DNA of 11,005 nt from CAZEZY01 sp964516635 (GTDB taxonomy: Bacteria; Pseudomonadota; Gammaproteobacteria; Burkholderiales; Burkholderiaceae_C): the NCBI GenBank assembly GCA_964516635.1, contig CAZEZY010000080.1, forward strand, positions 1 to 11,005, in the 5' to 3' direction. The notes beneath the pieces were generated by a model, which did no database searches, was not told the DNA's origin, and was given only the letters and a program-made list of their open reading frames with translations. The translations under genes and the position numbers were made by a program. Below, piece after piece: positions 1 to 6,103 of the stretch. Position 1 is the first letter of the stretch. Every line of letters starts with the position of its first letter.

Positions 1-465
1 GATGATGGTGATGTGCTCGTTCACCAACTGGCTGAGGTCCTTGTCGCCGCTCGAGACGATCACCCGAACGCCCTGGGCCGCCGCCGTGGCTGCCAGCGTG
101 CCGATGACGTCGTCGGCCTCCACACCGGGCACATCCAGCACCGTCCAGCCCATCAGCCGCACCACCTCATGGATGGGGGCGATCTGTGCCCGAAGGTCGT
201 CCGGCATCGGGCTGCGGTGGGCCTTGTAATCGGGGTACAGCGCATCGCGGAACGTGGGGCCCGAGGCGTCGAACACACAGGCCACGTAATCGGCGGGGTG
301 CTCCTTCTGCAGCGCCTGCATCATGTTGATCATGCCGCGAATCGCCCCGGTGGCGGGGCTGGCCGGGTCGCCTGGCACGGCGCGCAGGTCCGGCATGGCA
401 TGGAAGGCGCGGTAGAGGTAGCTGGAACCGTCCACCAGCACCAGGGTTTTGCGGGATTCGCTCAT
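1..465 (-). CDS. polA: DNA polymerase I, N-terminal part (5'-3' exonuclease/FEN domain), truncated by window edge
   Basis: This is the beginning of DNA polymerase I, which removes RNA primers and fills gaps in replication and excision repair. Only the first 155 codons lie in the window and the frame stays open to base 1. The translation contains the FEN-family metal-site motif LVDGSSYLYRAFHA at residues 10-23, then VFDASGPTFRD at 64-74, a conserved YKAHR-PMPDDLRAQI stretch near 80-96, GVEADDVIGTLA at 114-125 and SSGDKDLSQLV at 138-148. All match the 5' nuclease domain of E. coli Pol I, and the acidic residues that bind Mg2+ are present. I chose ATG 465. An in-frame ATG three codons upstream (474) would add MPG. 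Neither has a clear Shine-Dalgarno sequence, and a CACAAT hexamer lies 7 nt before ATG 465. The gene is divergent from the DUF2782-thrB operon, an arrangement that recurs in betaproteobacteria. The identification is firm; the exact start is not. Confidence 0.96.
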   Translation of the reverse strand, partial: MSESRKTLVLVDGSSYLYRAFHAMPDLRAVPGDPASPATGAIRGMINMMQALQKEHPADYVACVFDASGPTFRDALYPDYKAHRSPMPDDLRAQIAPIHEVVRLMGWTVLDVPGVEADDVIGTLAATAAAQGVRVIVSSGDKDLSQLVNEHITII

Positions 466-472
466 GCCCGGC

Positions 473-478
473 ATTGTG
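473..478 (-). promoter_or_regulatory. Candidate -10 element of polA
   Basis: On the minus strand this reads CACAAT, five of six matches to TACAAT. It sits 7 nt before ATG 465, so transcription would begin at or very near the start codon. It is embedded in a perfect 6-bp inverted repeat, CCGGCA/TGCCGG (468-473 and 477-482). No good -35 is visible, so this is only a candidate. Confidence 0.3.
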
Positions 479-543
479 CCGGCAAACCGGCAACCGATGG
501 TCGGTTCCGCGCGGCCTGTACGCAGCCGGCACAGGCGATTGCC

Positions 544-549
544 TACAAT
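544..549 (+). promoter_or_regulatory. Candidate -10 element of the DUF2782-thrB operon
   Basis: TACAAT lies in the divergent gap before the DUF2782 gene. Transcription would start near 555-557. That puts ATG 556 at the very 5' end of the mRNA, or gives ATG 583 a leader of about 27 nt containing a GGTGA ribosome-binding site. The -35 region (around 521-526) is a poor match, so an activator or a weak promoter is possible. Confidence 0.4.
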
Positions 550-582
550 CGGGGGATGAACAAGACCTCATCCGGTGACTTC

Positions 583-903
583 ATGCGTCTCCACCGCCTG
601 GCGCTGGGAATCGGCGTCGTGCTGATCGCCCTGCTGGGCAGGCCGGCCCTGGCCCAGTCGGCGTCAACCGTCCAGCCCGAACGCGACCCGGTTCGCACCC
701 TTGAACAGAAAACCGAGCGCCTGGTTCACCAGGATGCCGGCAGCCGCATCGAGGAGCTTCGCGTGGGTGGCCAGACACGGTCCATCGAGGTTCAGACCAA
801 CTCTCGGGTCCCCGGTTACCAGGTCCAGCCGCTGGACCCGGCCCAAGCGTCAGATGGACGAGGCTCCACAGGCAAAAGCAGCTGGCGGGTCCTGAATTTC
901 TGA
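583..903 (+). CDS. Small exported DUF2782-family protein
   Basis: A 106-residue protein of unknown function that I recognise as DUF2782 from its core, EDAGSRIEELRVGGQTRSIEV-like at about residues 50-70 (here HQDAGSRIEELRVGGQTRSI), followed by a VQPLD segment at 81-85 and the terminal tryptophan motif WRVLNF. The first 24 residues form a signal peptide: MRLHR, a hydrophobic core, then PALA before Gln25, giving a periplasmic mature protein of about 80 residues. I prefer ATG 583 because GGTGA (574-578) lies 4 nt before it and it gives a compact signal peptide. ATG 556 would add nine residues and has no usable ribosome site. The gene ends 2 nt before thrB and is surely co-transcribed with it. Its steady position between polA and thrB in this group suggests a conserved role, but none is known to me. 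Confidence 0.83.
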   Translation: MRLHRLALGIGVVLIALLGRPALAQSASTVQPERDPVRTLEQKTERLVHQDAGSRIEELRVGGQTRSIEVQTNSRVPGYQVQPLDPAQASDGRGSTGKSSWRVLNF

Positions 904-905
904 TC

Positions 906-1859
906 ATGGCGGTTTTCACTGAAGTCTCACGCGATGAGGCCGTTGCGCTGCTGCACCGCCTGAATCTTGGCCAGCTCACCGAACTCAAGGGCATCACCGG
1001 CGGCATCGAGAACACCAACTATTTCGTCGATGCCGAACGCGATGGCGAGGTGCATCATTACGTGCTGACCCTGTTCGAGCGTCTGACCTTCGAGCAACTG
1101 CCTTTCTACCTGTACCTGATGCAGCACCTGGCGTCCAAAGGCATTCCGGTTCCTGCCCCAGCTGCCGATGTCCAGGGACAGATCCTGCACCGGGTGCATG
1201 GCAAACCGGCTGCGGTGGTGAACAAGTTGAATGGACGCAGTGAACTCTCGCCCTCCCCTGACCATTGCGCCCAGGTCGGCGCCATGCTGGCTCGGATGCA
1301 CCTGGCCGGTCGGGATTACGATCGTCAGCAGCCCAATCTGCGAGGCCTGGCCTGGTGGAACGAGACCGTTCCCGTGGTGCTTCCGCACGTCACCCCATCG
1401 CAGGCCGACCTGCTGCGCAGCGAACTGGCCTATCAGAACCACGTGGCGCAGACACCCTCGCATGAAGGACTGCCCCGTGGCCCCGTGCATGCCGACCTGT
1501 TCCGCGACAACGTGATGTTCGACCAGGGCCGGCTGAGCGGGTTTTTCGATTTCTACTTTGCCGGCTGCGACACCTGGCTGTTCGATCTGGCGGTCTGCCT
1601 GAACGACTGGTGCATCGAACTCGACACCGGTGCGCCCCATGCCGATCGCGAGCGGGCCATGGTGTCGGCCTACGAAACCGTGCGCCCCCTCACCGCCGCC
1701 GAACGCCAGCTGCTCCCGGCCATGAAACGGGCCGGCGCGCTGCGATTCTGGATTTCCCGGCTCTGGGACTGGTACCTTCCACGCGAAGCCTCCATGCTCA
1801 AGCCACACGATCCGACCCATTTTGAACGCGTGCTGCGCCAGCGCATCCAAGCCCTATGA
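906..1859 (+). CDS. thrB: Homoserine kinase, ThrB type (APH-like fold)
   Basis: This enzyme phosphorylates L-homoserine with ATP to O-phosphohomoserine, the penultimate step of threonine synthesis, in the cytoplasm. It is the aminoglycoside-phosphotransferase-fold form typical of Pseudomonas and betaproteobacteria, not the GHMP-kinase ThrB of E. coli. Visible motifs are the nucleotide-binding segment GITGGIENTNYFV at residues 29-41, a conserved ERLTFEQLPFYL stretch near 58-69, the catalytic loop HADLFRDNV at 195-203 with Asp197 and Asn202, and the metal-binding FDFYFAG at 214-220. The length of 317 aa is normal for the family. The start ATG 906 follows the preceding stop by 2 nt and has only a weak ribosome site, so translational coupling is likely. 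The next gene overlaps it by ATGA. Confidence 0.95.
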   Translation: MAVFTEVSRDEAVALLHRLNLGQLTELKGITGGIENTNYFVDAERDGEVHHYVLTLFERLTFEQLPFYLYLMQHLASKGIPVPAPAADVQGQILHRVHGKPAAVVNKLNGRSELSPSPDHCAQVGAMLARMHLAGRDYDRQQPNLRGLAWWNETVPVVLPHVTPSQADLLRSELAYQNHVAQTPSHEGLPRGPVHADLFRDNVMFDQGRLSGFFDFYFAGCDTWLFDLAVCLNDWCIELDTGAPHADRERAMVSAYETVRPLTAAERQLLPAMKRAGALRFWISRLWDWYLPREASMLKPHDPTHFERVLRQRIQAL

Positions 1860-2638
1860 AGCTGCACCAAGTTCCTGCCAGTACCGGCATTCAGTGGGTC
1901 CGACTCGGCATCCGCACGTTTTTCAAACAACCTCTGTCGCTGGCCGGCCTGTTCTTCATGTTCATGCTGCTGGTGTCGGTGCTGTCGATCATTCCGGTGC
2001 TGGGCCAGTTGATGGCCCTCGCCCTCTTGCCCGCCGCCACGCTGGGCCTGATGGCCGCCACCCGCCAGGCAGCGGCTGGCCAGTTCCCGATGCCGACCGT
2101 CCTGGCCAGCGCGTTCCAGGCCGGAAGGGAACGCATGCGCGCCATGCTGGTGCTCGGTGGCATCTACGCGGCCGGATCTCTGGTGATCATGGGCCTGACC
2201 GCCCTGCTGACCGGAGGCCAGACACCGGTGGCACCGCCTGAAGGCGTGGAAAACGCCGCCGAGATGTTGCGTCAGCCCGGGGTGATGCAGAGCATCTTGA
2301 TCAGCCTGGTCCTGTACATCCCCCTTGGTTTGCTGTTCTGGCACGCGCCGGCCCTCGTTCACTGGCATGGGGTGTCGCCCGTCAAGAGCCTGTTCTTCAG
2401 TGCCCTGGCCTGCTGGACCAACAAATCGGCCCTGCTCTTTTACTTCCTGGGCTGGACCGGCGTGTTTTTTGGCGTGTCACTGGTCATGGTGCTGCTGGCC
2501 ACCGCGCTGGGAGGTCCACAATTGCTGAGCATCCTGGTGTTCCCCGTTGCCATGCTGATGAGTGCGATGTTTTTTTCCTCGCTGTACTTCACCTTCCGCG
2601 ACAGCTTCACCACCGACGATGGCGACGCGGCCGCCTGA
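1856..2638 (+). CDS. BPSS1780-family integral membrane protein
   Basis: A 260-residue inner-membrane protein of unknown function. I recognise the BPSS1780 family, common in Burkholderiales, from the order of features: an amphipathic N-terminus (VRLGIRTFFKQPL, residues 15-27), then about six hydrophobic segments near 28-50, 53-68, 97-118, 146-165, 190-217 and 223-246, with a conserved end SLYFTFRDSF at 242-251. The loop between segments 3 and 4 (119-145) is proline- and glutamate-rich. There is no enzyme or transporter signature I can name. The ATG overlaps the thrB stop (ATGA), so translation is probably coupled to thrB. It is the last gene of the operon, and no terminator is evident after it. 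A role linked to threonine metabolism is only an inference from position. Confidence 0.82.
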   Translation: MKLHQVPASTGIQWVRLGIRTFFKQPLSLAGLFFMFMLLVSVLSIIPVLGQLMALALLPAATLGLMAATRQAAAGQFPMPTVLASAFQAGRERMRAMLVLGGIYAAGSLVIMGLTALLTGGQTPVAPPEGVENAAEMLRQPGVMQSILISLVLYIPLGLLFWHAPALVHWHGVSPVKSLFFSALACWTNKSALLFYFLGWTGVFFGVSLVMVLLATALGGPQLLSILVFPVAMLMSAMFFSSLYFTFRDSFTTDDGDAAA

Positions 2639-2675
2639 ACCCGCTCGCCACTGGCAAAGCAGCGTGTTTTCGCTG

Positions 2676-2689
2676 AATCGTCGACGATT
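2676..2689. repeat. Perfect 14-bp palindrome in the convergent gap
   Basis: AATCGTCGACGATT is identical to its reverse complement. It lies 37 bp after the membrane-protein gene and about 100 bp beyond the end of uvrD. As RNA it could fold as a 5-bp stem with a TCGA loop. No T-run follows on either strand, so it is not a standard terminator. It could be a protein-binding site or chance. Confidence 0.5.
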
Positions 2690-2799
2690 TGGCTGAACCC
2701 GATGCCATTCGGCAACAGAGCGATGCGGTCATGTACCGCGCCATAGAGGGTGGTTGGAATCAGGTGGTCTTCAAACCGGCGAAGCCTATACCGGTGTGA
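2677..2799 (+). pseudogene. Possible relic of an RND-type outer-membrane factor gene (C-terminal tail)
   Basis: The frame running from just after a TGA at 2674-2676 to a TGA at 2797-2799 encodes 40 residues that include RQQSDAVMYRAIEGGWNQV. This resembles the C-terminal signature of OprM/NodT-type outer-membrane efflux proteins, which often end near an LYRALGGGW segment. There is no start codon upstream in a suitable place and no larger open frame, so if real it is only the decayed end of a gene. Its stop lies 12 bp inside the uvrD 3' end. The resemblance is from memory of the family and the stretch is short. Confidence 0.25.
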
Positions 2800-5188
2800 G
2801 TTTGGCCACGCTCAAGGCCAGCCACTTGGTGCCGTGACGGCTGAAACTGACCTGAGCCCGAGCATCGTCACCCTGCCCTTCGACCGTCAGCACCCGCCCT
2901 TCGCCGAACTTGTTGTGAAACACCTGCATGCCCGAACGAATGCCGTGAGCAGCCTCGGTCTTGCGGGCCACTGGGGCCTGGGGTGACGGACGGGCCCCAT
3001 AAGCCGAGGCCCCGAGTCCACTGCGGCCCCACGCGGGCTGACTGGCGACATGCCCAGCCGGTGCTCCACCCCACTGGCCCTGCTGAGGGGTGAGCCACTT
3101 GAGGCTGGTTTCGGGCAATTCGTCAAAGAAACGGCTGCGCAGGTTGTATCGGGTCTGACCGTGCAGCATGCGCGTCTGGGCATGGGTGAGGTACAGGCGC
3201 TTGCGCGCGCGGGTGATGGCCACATACATGAGGCGACGCTCTTCCTCCAGACCGTCCATGCTGCTCAGGCTGTTTTCGTGCGGGAACAGCCCCTCTTCCA
3301 AGCCGGTGATGAAGACGGCATCGAACTCCAGCCCCTTGGCGGCGTGCACGGTCATCAACTGCACCGCATCTTCACCGGCCTGGGCCTGGTTGTCACCGGA
3401 CTCCAGGGCGGCGTGCGTGAGAAAGGCCACCAGCGGACTCAGTGTTTCGCCGGTTTCAGAGGCCAGTCCTTCGGGCAACGGCTGGTCCAGCAGGGGCAAA
3501 GACGCGTCCAGCCCCTGGCTGGCGGGCGACTGGCTCAGCCCGGCAGCGGCACCCGTTTCGTCCAGCGGCAAGGCCACCGCATCGCGGCCAAAACCCTCCT
3601 GCATCACGAAGCTTTCGGCTGCGTTCACCAGTTCTTCCAGGTTCTCCACCCGGTCGGCGCCATCACGGTCGGCACGGTAGTGATCCAGCAGCCCACTGTG
3701 CTGCAACACCAGCTCAATGATCGCGCGAAGGGTGGCGCCTTCGGTCTGCTCGCGCATCACGTCTACCCTGGCCACGAAGGCCGACAGGTTGGCACCCGCC
3801 TTGCCGCTGAGGGTACTGACCGCATCGTGTAGCGAGCAGCCCGCGGCTTTCGCAGCGTCCTGCAAAGCTTCGATCGAGCGGGCACCAATGCCCCGTGGCG
3901 GGAAGTTGACCACGCGCAGGAAGCTGGTGTCGTCGTGGGGGTTGTCGAGCAGGCGCAGATAGGCCAGGGCGTGCTTGATTTCGGCGCGCTCGAAAAAGCG
4001 CAGCCCGCCATACACCCGGTACGGCATGCCTGCATTGAACAACGCACTTTCCATCACACGGCTCTGGGCGTTGCTGCGGTAGAGCACCGCCACCTCGTGG
4101 CGCGGGTAGCCGTCGTTGCGGATCAACTGCTTCATCTCGTCCACGATCCACTGGGCTTCGGCGAAATCGCTGGGCGCCTCGTACACGCGGACCGGCTCGC
4201 CCGCCCCCTGGTCGGTGCGCAGGTTCTTGCCCAGGCGGCCCCGGTTGTGCTCGATCAACTGGTTGGCCGCGTCCAGAATGTGGGCGTGGCTGCGGTAGTT
4301 CTGCTCCAGCTTGATCTGGTGCTGCACGTCGAATTCACGCACGAAGTCGGCCATGTTGCCCACGCGTGCGCCGCGAAACGCGTAGATGCTCTGATCGTCG
4401 TCGCCCACCGCCAGCACGGCGTTGCCACCCGGCACGAAACGGCCGTCCACTTCATGCCCGGCCAGCTGTTTGAGCCAGGCGTACTGCAGTCGGTTGGTGT
4501 CCTGGAATTCGTCCACCAGGATGTGCCGAAAGCGCCGGTGGTAGTGCTCGCGCAGCGGGTCGTTGTCGCGCAGCAGCTCGAAGCTGCGCAGCATCAGTTC
4601 ACCAAAGTCCACCACACCCTCGCGCTGGCACTGCTCTTCATAGAGCTGGTAAATCTCGACCTTCTTGCGGGTGTCCTCGTCGCGGGCCACCACCTGGAAA
4701 GGGCGCAGGCCGTCTTCCTTGCAACCGGCGATGAACCACTGCAGTTCCTTGGGCTTGAAACGTTCTTCGTCCATCCCATACTGTTTGACCAGCCGCTTGA
4801 TCGCGCTGAGCTGGTCCTGCGTGTCCAGAATCTGAAACGTCTGCGGCAGGTTGGCCAGCTTCCAGTGAGCGCGCAACATGCGGTTGCACAGGCCATGGAA
4901 GGTGCCGATCCACATGCCGCGCACGTTGATGGGCAGCAGGGCCGACAGCCGGGTCAGCATTTCCCTGGCCGCCTTGTTGGTGAAGGTCACGGCCAGAATG
5001 CCGCCAGGCGTCACTTGGCCGGTGCTCAGCAGCCAGGCGATGCGGGTGGTGAGCACCCGGGTTTTGCCGGAACCGGCGCCGGCCAGGATGAGGGCGTGCT
5101 CAGGCGGCAGCGTGACCGCAGCGAGTTGCTCGTTGTTGAGGGCATGAAGCAGTGGCGCTGAAGCCACGTGGGATGCGAGATCGGGCAT
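2786..5188 (-). CDS. uvrD: DNA helicase II, UvrD (superfamily 1)
   Basis: An ATP-driven 3'-5' DNA helicase that removes the excised strand in nucleotide excision repair and unwinds DNA in mismatch repair. Motifs in order: Q-motif region LNNEQLAAV (17-25), Walker A AGAGSGKT (36-43), motif Ia VTFTNKAAREM (67-77), TFHGLCNRML (96-105), Walker B DEFQDTN (226-232), GDDDQSIYAFRGA (262-274), NYRS (297-300), VYGGLRFFER (392-401), motif V TVHAAKGLEF (613-622) and motif VI YVAITRARKRL (655-665). The C-terminal FGEGRV..VEG...V.FS..G.KWL segment (about 756-800) is the Tudor-like domain of UvrD/PcrA. The protein has 800 residues against about 720 in E. coli. The extra length is mainly an Ala/Pro/Leu-rich insertion near 535-582 and a Gly/Ala/Pro linker near 700-750. 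ATG 5188 has no Shine-Dalgarno, but TACAAT lies 6 nt before it. It follows motB on the same strand after 45 bp. I see no LexA box. Confidence 0.96.
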   Translation of the reverse strand: MPDLASHVASAPLLHALNNEQLAAVTLPPEHALILAGAGSGKTRVLTTRIAWLLSTGQVTPGGILAVTFTNKAAREMLTRLSALLPINVRGMWIGTFHGLCNRMLRAHWKLANLPQTFQILDTQDQLSAIKRLVKQYGMDEERFKPKELQWFIAGCKEDGLRPFQVVARDEDTRKKVEIYQLYEEQCQREGVVDFGELMLRSFELLRDNDPLREHYHRRFRHILVDEFQDTNRLQYAWLKQLAGHEVDGRFVPGGNAVLAVGDDDQSIYAFRGARVGNMADFVREFDVQHQIKLEQNYRSHAHILDAANQLIEHNRGRLGKNLRTDQGAGEPVRVYEAPSDFAEAQWIVDEMKQLIRNDGYPRHEVAVLYRSNAQSRVMESALFNAGMPYRVYGGLRFFERAEIKHALAYLRLLDNPHDDTSFLRVVNFPPRGIGARSIEALQDAAKAAGCSLHDAVSTLSGKAGANLSAFVARVDVMREQTEGATLRAIIELVLQHSGLLDHYRADRDGADRVENLEELVNAAESFVMQEGFGRDAVALPLDETGAAAGLSQSPASQGLDASLPLLDQPLPEGLASETGETLSPLVAFLTHAALESGDNQAQAGEDAVQLMTVHAAKGLEFDAVFITGLEEGLFPHENSLSSMDGLEEERRLMYVAITRARKRLYLTHAQTRMLHGQTRYNLRSRFFDELPETSLKWLTPQQGQWGGAPAGHVASQPAWGRSGLGASAYGARPSPQAPVARKTEAAHGIRSGMQVFHNKFGEGRVLTVEGQGDDARAQVSFSRHGTKWLALSVAKLTPV

Positions 5189-5194
5189 GACCCG

Positions 5195-5200
5195 ATTGTA
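5195..5200 (-). promoter_or_regulatory. Candidate -10 element of uvrD
   Basis: On the minus strand this is TACAAT, 6 nt before ATG 5188. Transcription from it would start at about the A of the ATG, giving a leaderless mRNA, which fits the lack of a Shine-Dalgarno sequence. The matching -35 region falls inside the hairpin at 5207-5232 and is not a good consensus match. Confidence 0.4.
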
Positions 5201-5206
5201 GGAAGG

Positions 5207-5232
5207 CCAGCAGGCCCTCTGGGCACTGCTGG
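5207..5232 (-). terminator. Strong hairpin between motB-like gene and uvrD
   Basis: The arms CCAGCAG (5207-5213) and CTGCTGG (5226-5232) pair perfectly. They continue inward as GCCC/GGGC after a one-base bulge, with a 3-nt loop: 11 pairs in all. It begins 2 nt after the motB stop and ends just before the uvrD -10 element. On the minus strand it is followed by CCTTCCTAC, not a clean T-run, so an intrinsic terminator would be weak. It may instead mark the mRNA 3' end or attenuate read-through into uvrD. Confidence 0.4.
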
Positions 5233-5233
5233 G

Positions 5234-6103
5234 TCAGCGCTGGGAAGGGGGCGCTTCCATCACAATTTCGACCCGCCGGTTCTGATTGCGTCCCTCAGGC
5301 GTGGCATTCGAGGTCATGGGTCGTGTCTCGGCCAGACCAGCGGCACGCAACCGGGTCGGATTCAGGCCTCGGGTTTCCAGATGGCGCACCACCGCCCCTG
5401 CGCGTGAGGCCGACAGTTCCCAGTTGGAGGGGAAGCGGGGGGTGTTGATGGGCACATTGTCGGAATGACCTTCCACGACGATCGTGTGGTCGGGTGCCTG
5501 ATTGAAAGCGGGCAACAGCCGATCGATCACCTCGCGCCCCGCCGGCGTGAGCGAGGAATCACCAGAAGCAAACAACACCTCGCTGCTGATGCGGAAGCGC
5601 ACCATTCCCTGACCCGTGGACACTTCGATCCCCTGACCGAAATCACCCAGTTCCACCGCAGGCTTGACCGACGCCTCGCGCACATCCGCCGGATCGCCTT
5701 CCACCCGCTGGGGGGCCGTGGCCGGGTTGGGCAGGGCGATGGGCGGTACGATGGTGGTACCGGCATCCGAAGCCGTCTGGGTGACCGGCGACTGACTGTC
5801 CAGGGCAATTTCGCGCTTTTCTCCACGAAACGACTCGCTGACCGGCTCCGAGAAAGCCAGCATGACCACCACCATCGCCAGCAGCAGCGTGACAACGTCG
5901 AGATAAGCAATCAGCCAGGCTTCGTCCTCCTGCGGAGGCACGGGCTCGGTGTGCCAGCGCTCGAAACGGCCAGAACCCAGCGCGTTGATCCCACGATTCG
6001 GACCGGAATCGGCCGGTGGCCGGGAAACGGGTGGGGGCGCAGGGGCCTGAACCGAGGCCTGCATCTCCCCCAGCATTTTCTCCAGAAGGGTGCCATTGCT
6101 CAT
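5234..6103 (-). CDS. MotB-like stator protein with OmpA peptidoglycan-binding domain
   Basis: A 289-residue inner-membrane protein expected to anchor a MotA-type ion channel to peptidoglycan. It has a cytoplasmic, proline-rich N-terminal region of about 60 residues, a single membrane segment AWLIAYLDVVTLLLAMVVV (62-80) carrying Asp69 in the place of the ion-binding Asp of MotB, a linker of about 85 residues, and an OmpA-like domain at about 165-284. That domain shows FASGDSSLTPAG (178-189), VVEGHSDNVPI (209-219), NWELSASRAGAVV (227-239) and RNQNRRVEIVM (272-282), the usual peptidoglycan-contact motifs. The N-terminal region is roughly twice as long as in E. coli MotB or Vibrio PomB. The ATG overlaps the stop of the upstream MotA-like gene, so the two form a translationally coupled pair. 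No other flagellar gene is near. Whether it serves a flagellum, gliding or something else cannot be read from here. Confidence 0.88.
   Translation of the reverse strand: MSNGTLLEKMLGEMQASVQAPAPPPVSRPPADSGPNRGINALGSGRFERWHTEPVPPQEDEAWLIAYLDVVTLLLAMVVVMLAFSEPVSESFRGEKREIALDSQSPVTQTASDAGTTIVPPIALPNPATAPQRVEGDPADVREASVKPAVELGDFGQGIEVSTGQGMVRFRISSEVLFASGDSSLTPAGREVIDRLLPAFNQAPDHTIVVEGHSDNVPINTPRFPSNWELSASRAGAVVRHLETRGLNPTRLRAAGLAETRPMTSNATPEGRNQNRRVEIVMEAPPSQR

Noticed and set aside
927..1850. Long open frame on the minus strand opposite thrB
   Set aside because: It is antisense to a gene with clear kinase motifs. Its translation is rich in His, Gln and Gly with no recognisable domain, as expected from codon bias in GC-rich DNA.
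2775..2795. ACCGG/CCGGT hairpin at the 3' end of uvrD as a terminator
   Set aside because: The stem is 5 bp with an 11-nt loop and no T-run follows on the minus strand, so it is too weak to call.
3935..5161. 408-codon open frame on the plus strand opposite uvrD
   Set aside because: It lies wholly within uvrD, whose motifs are unmistakable, and has the His/Val/Gln-rich composition of a reverse-frame shadow.
5160..5233. LexA/SOS box before uvrD
   Set aside because: No CTG(N10)CAG-like operator with an AT-rich centre is present. The CTG and CAG elements there belong to the GC-rich hairpin.
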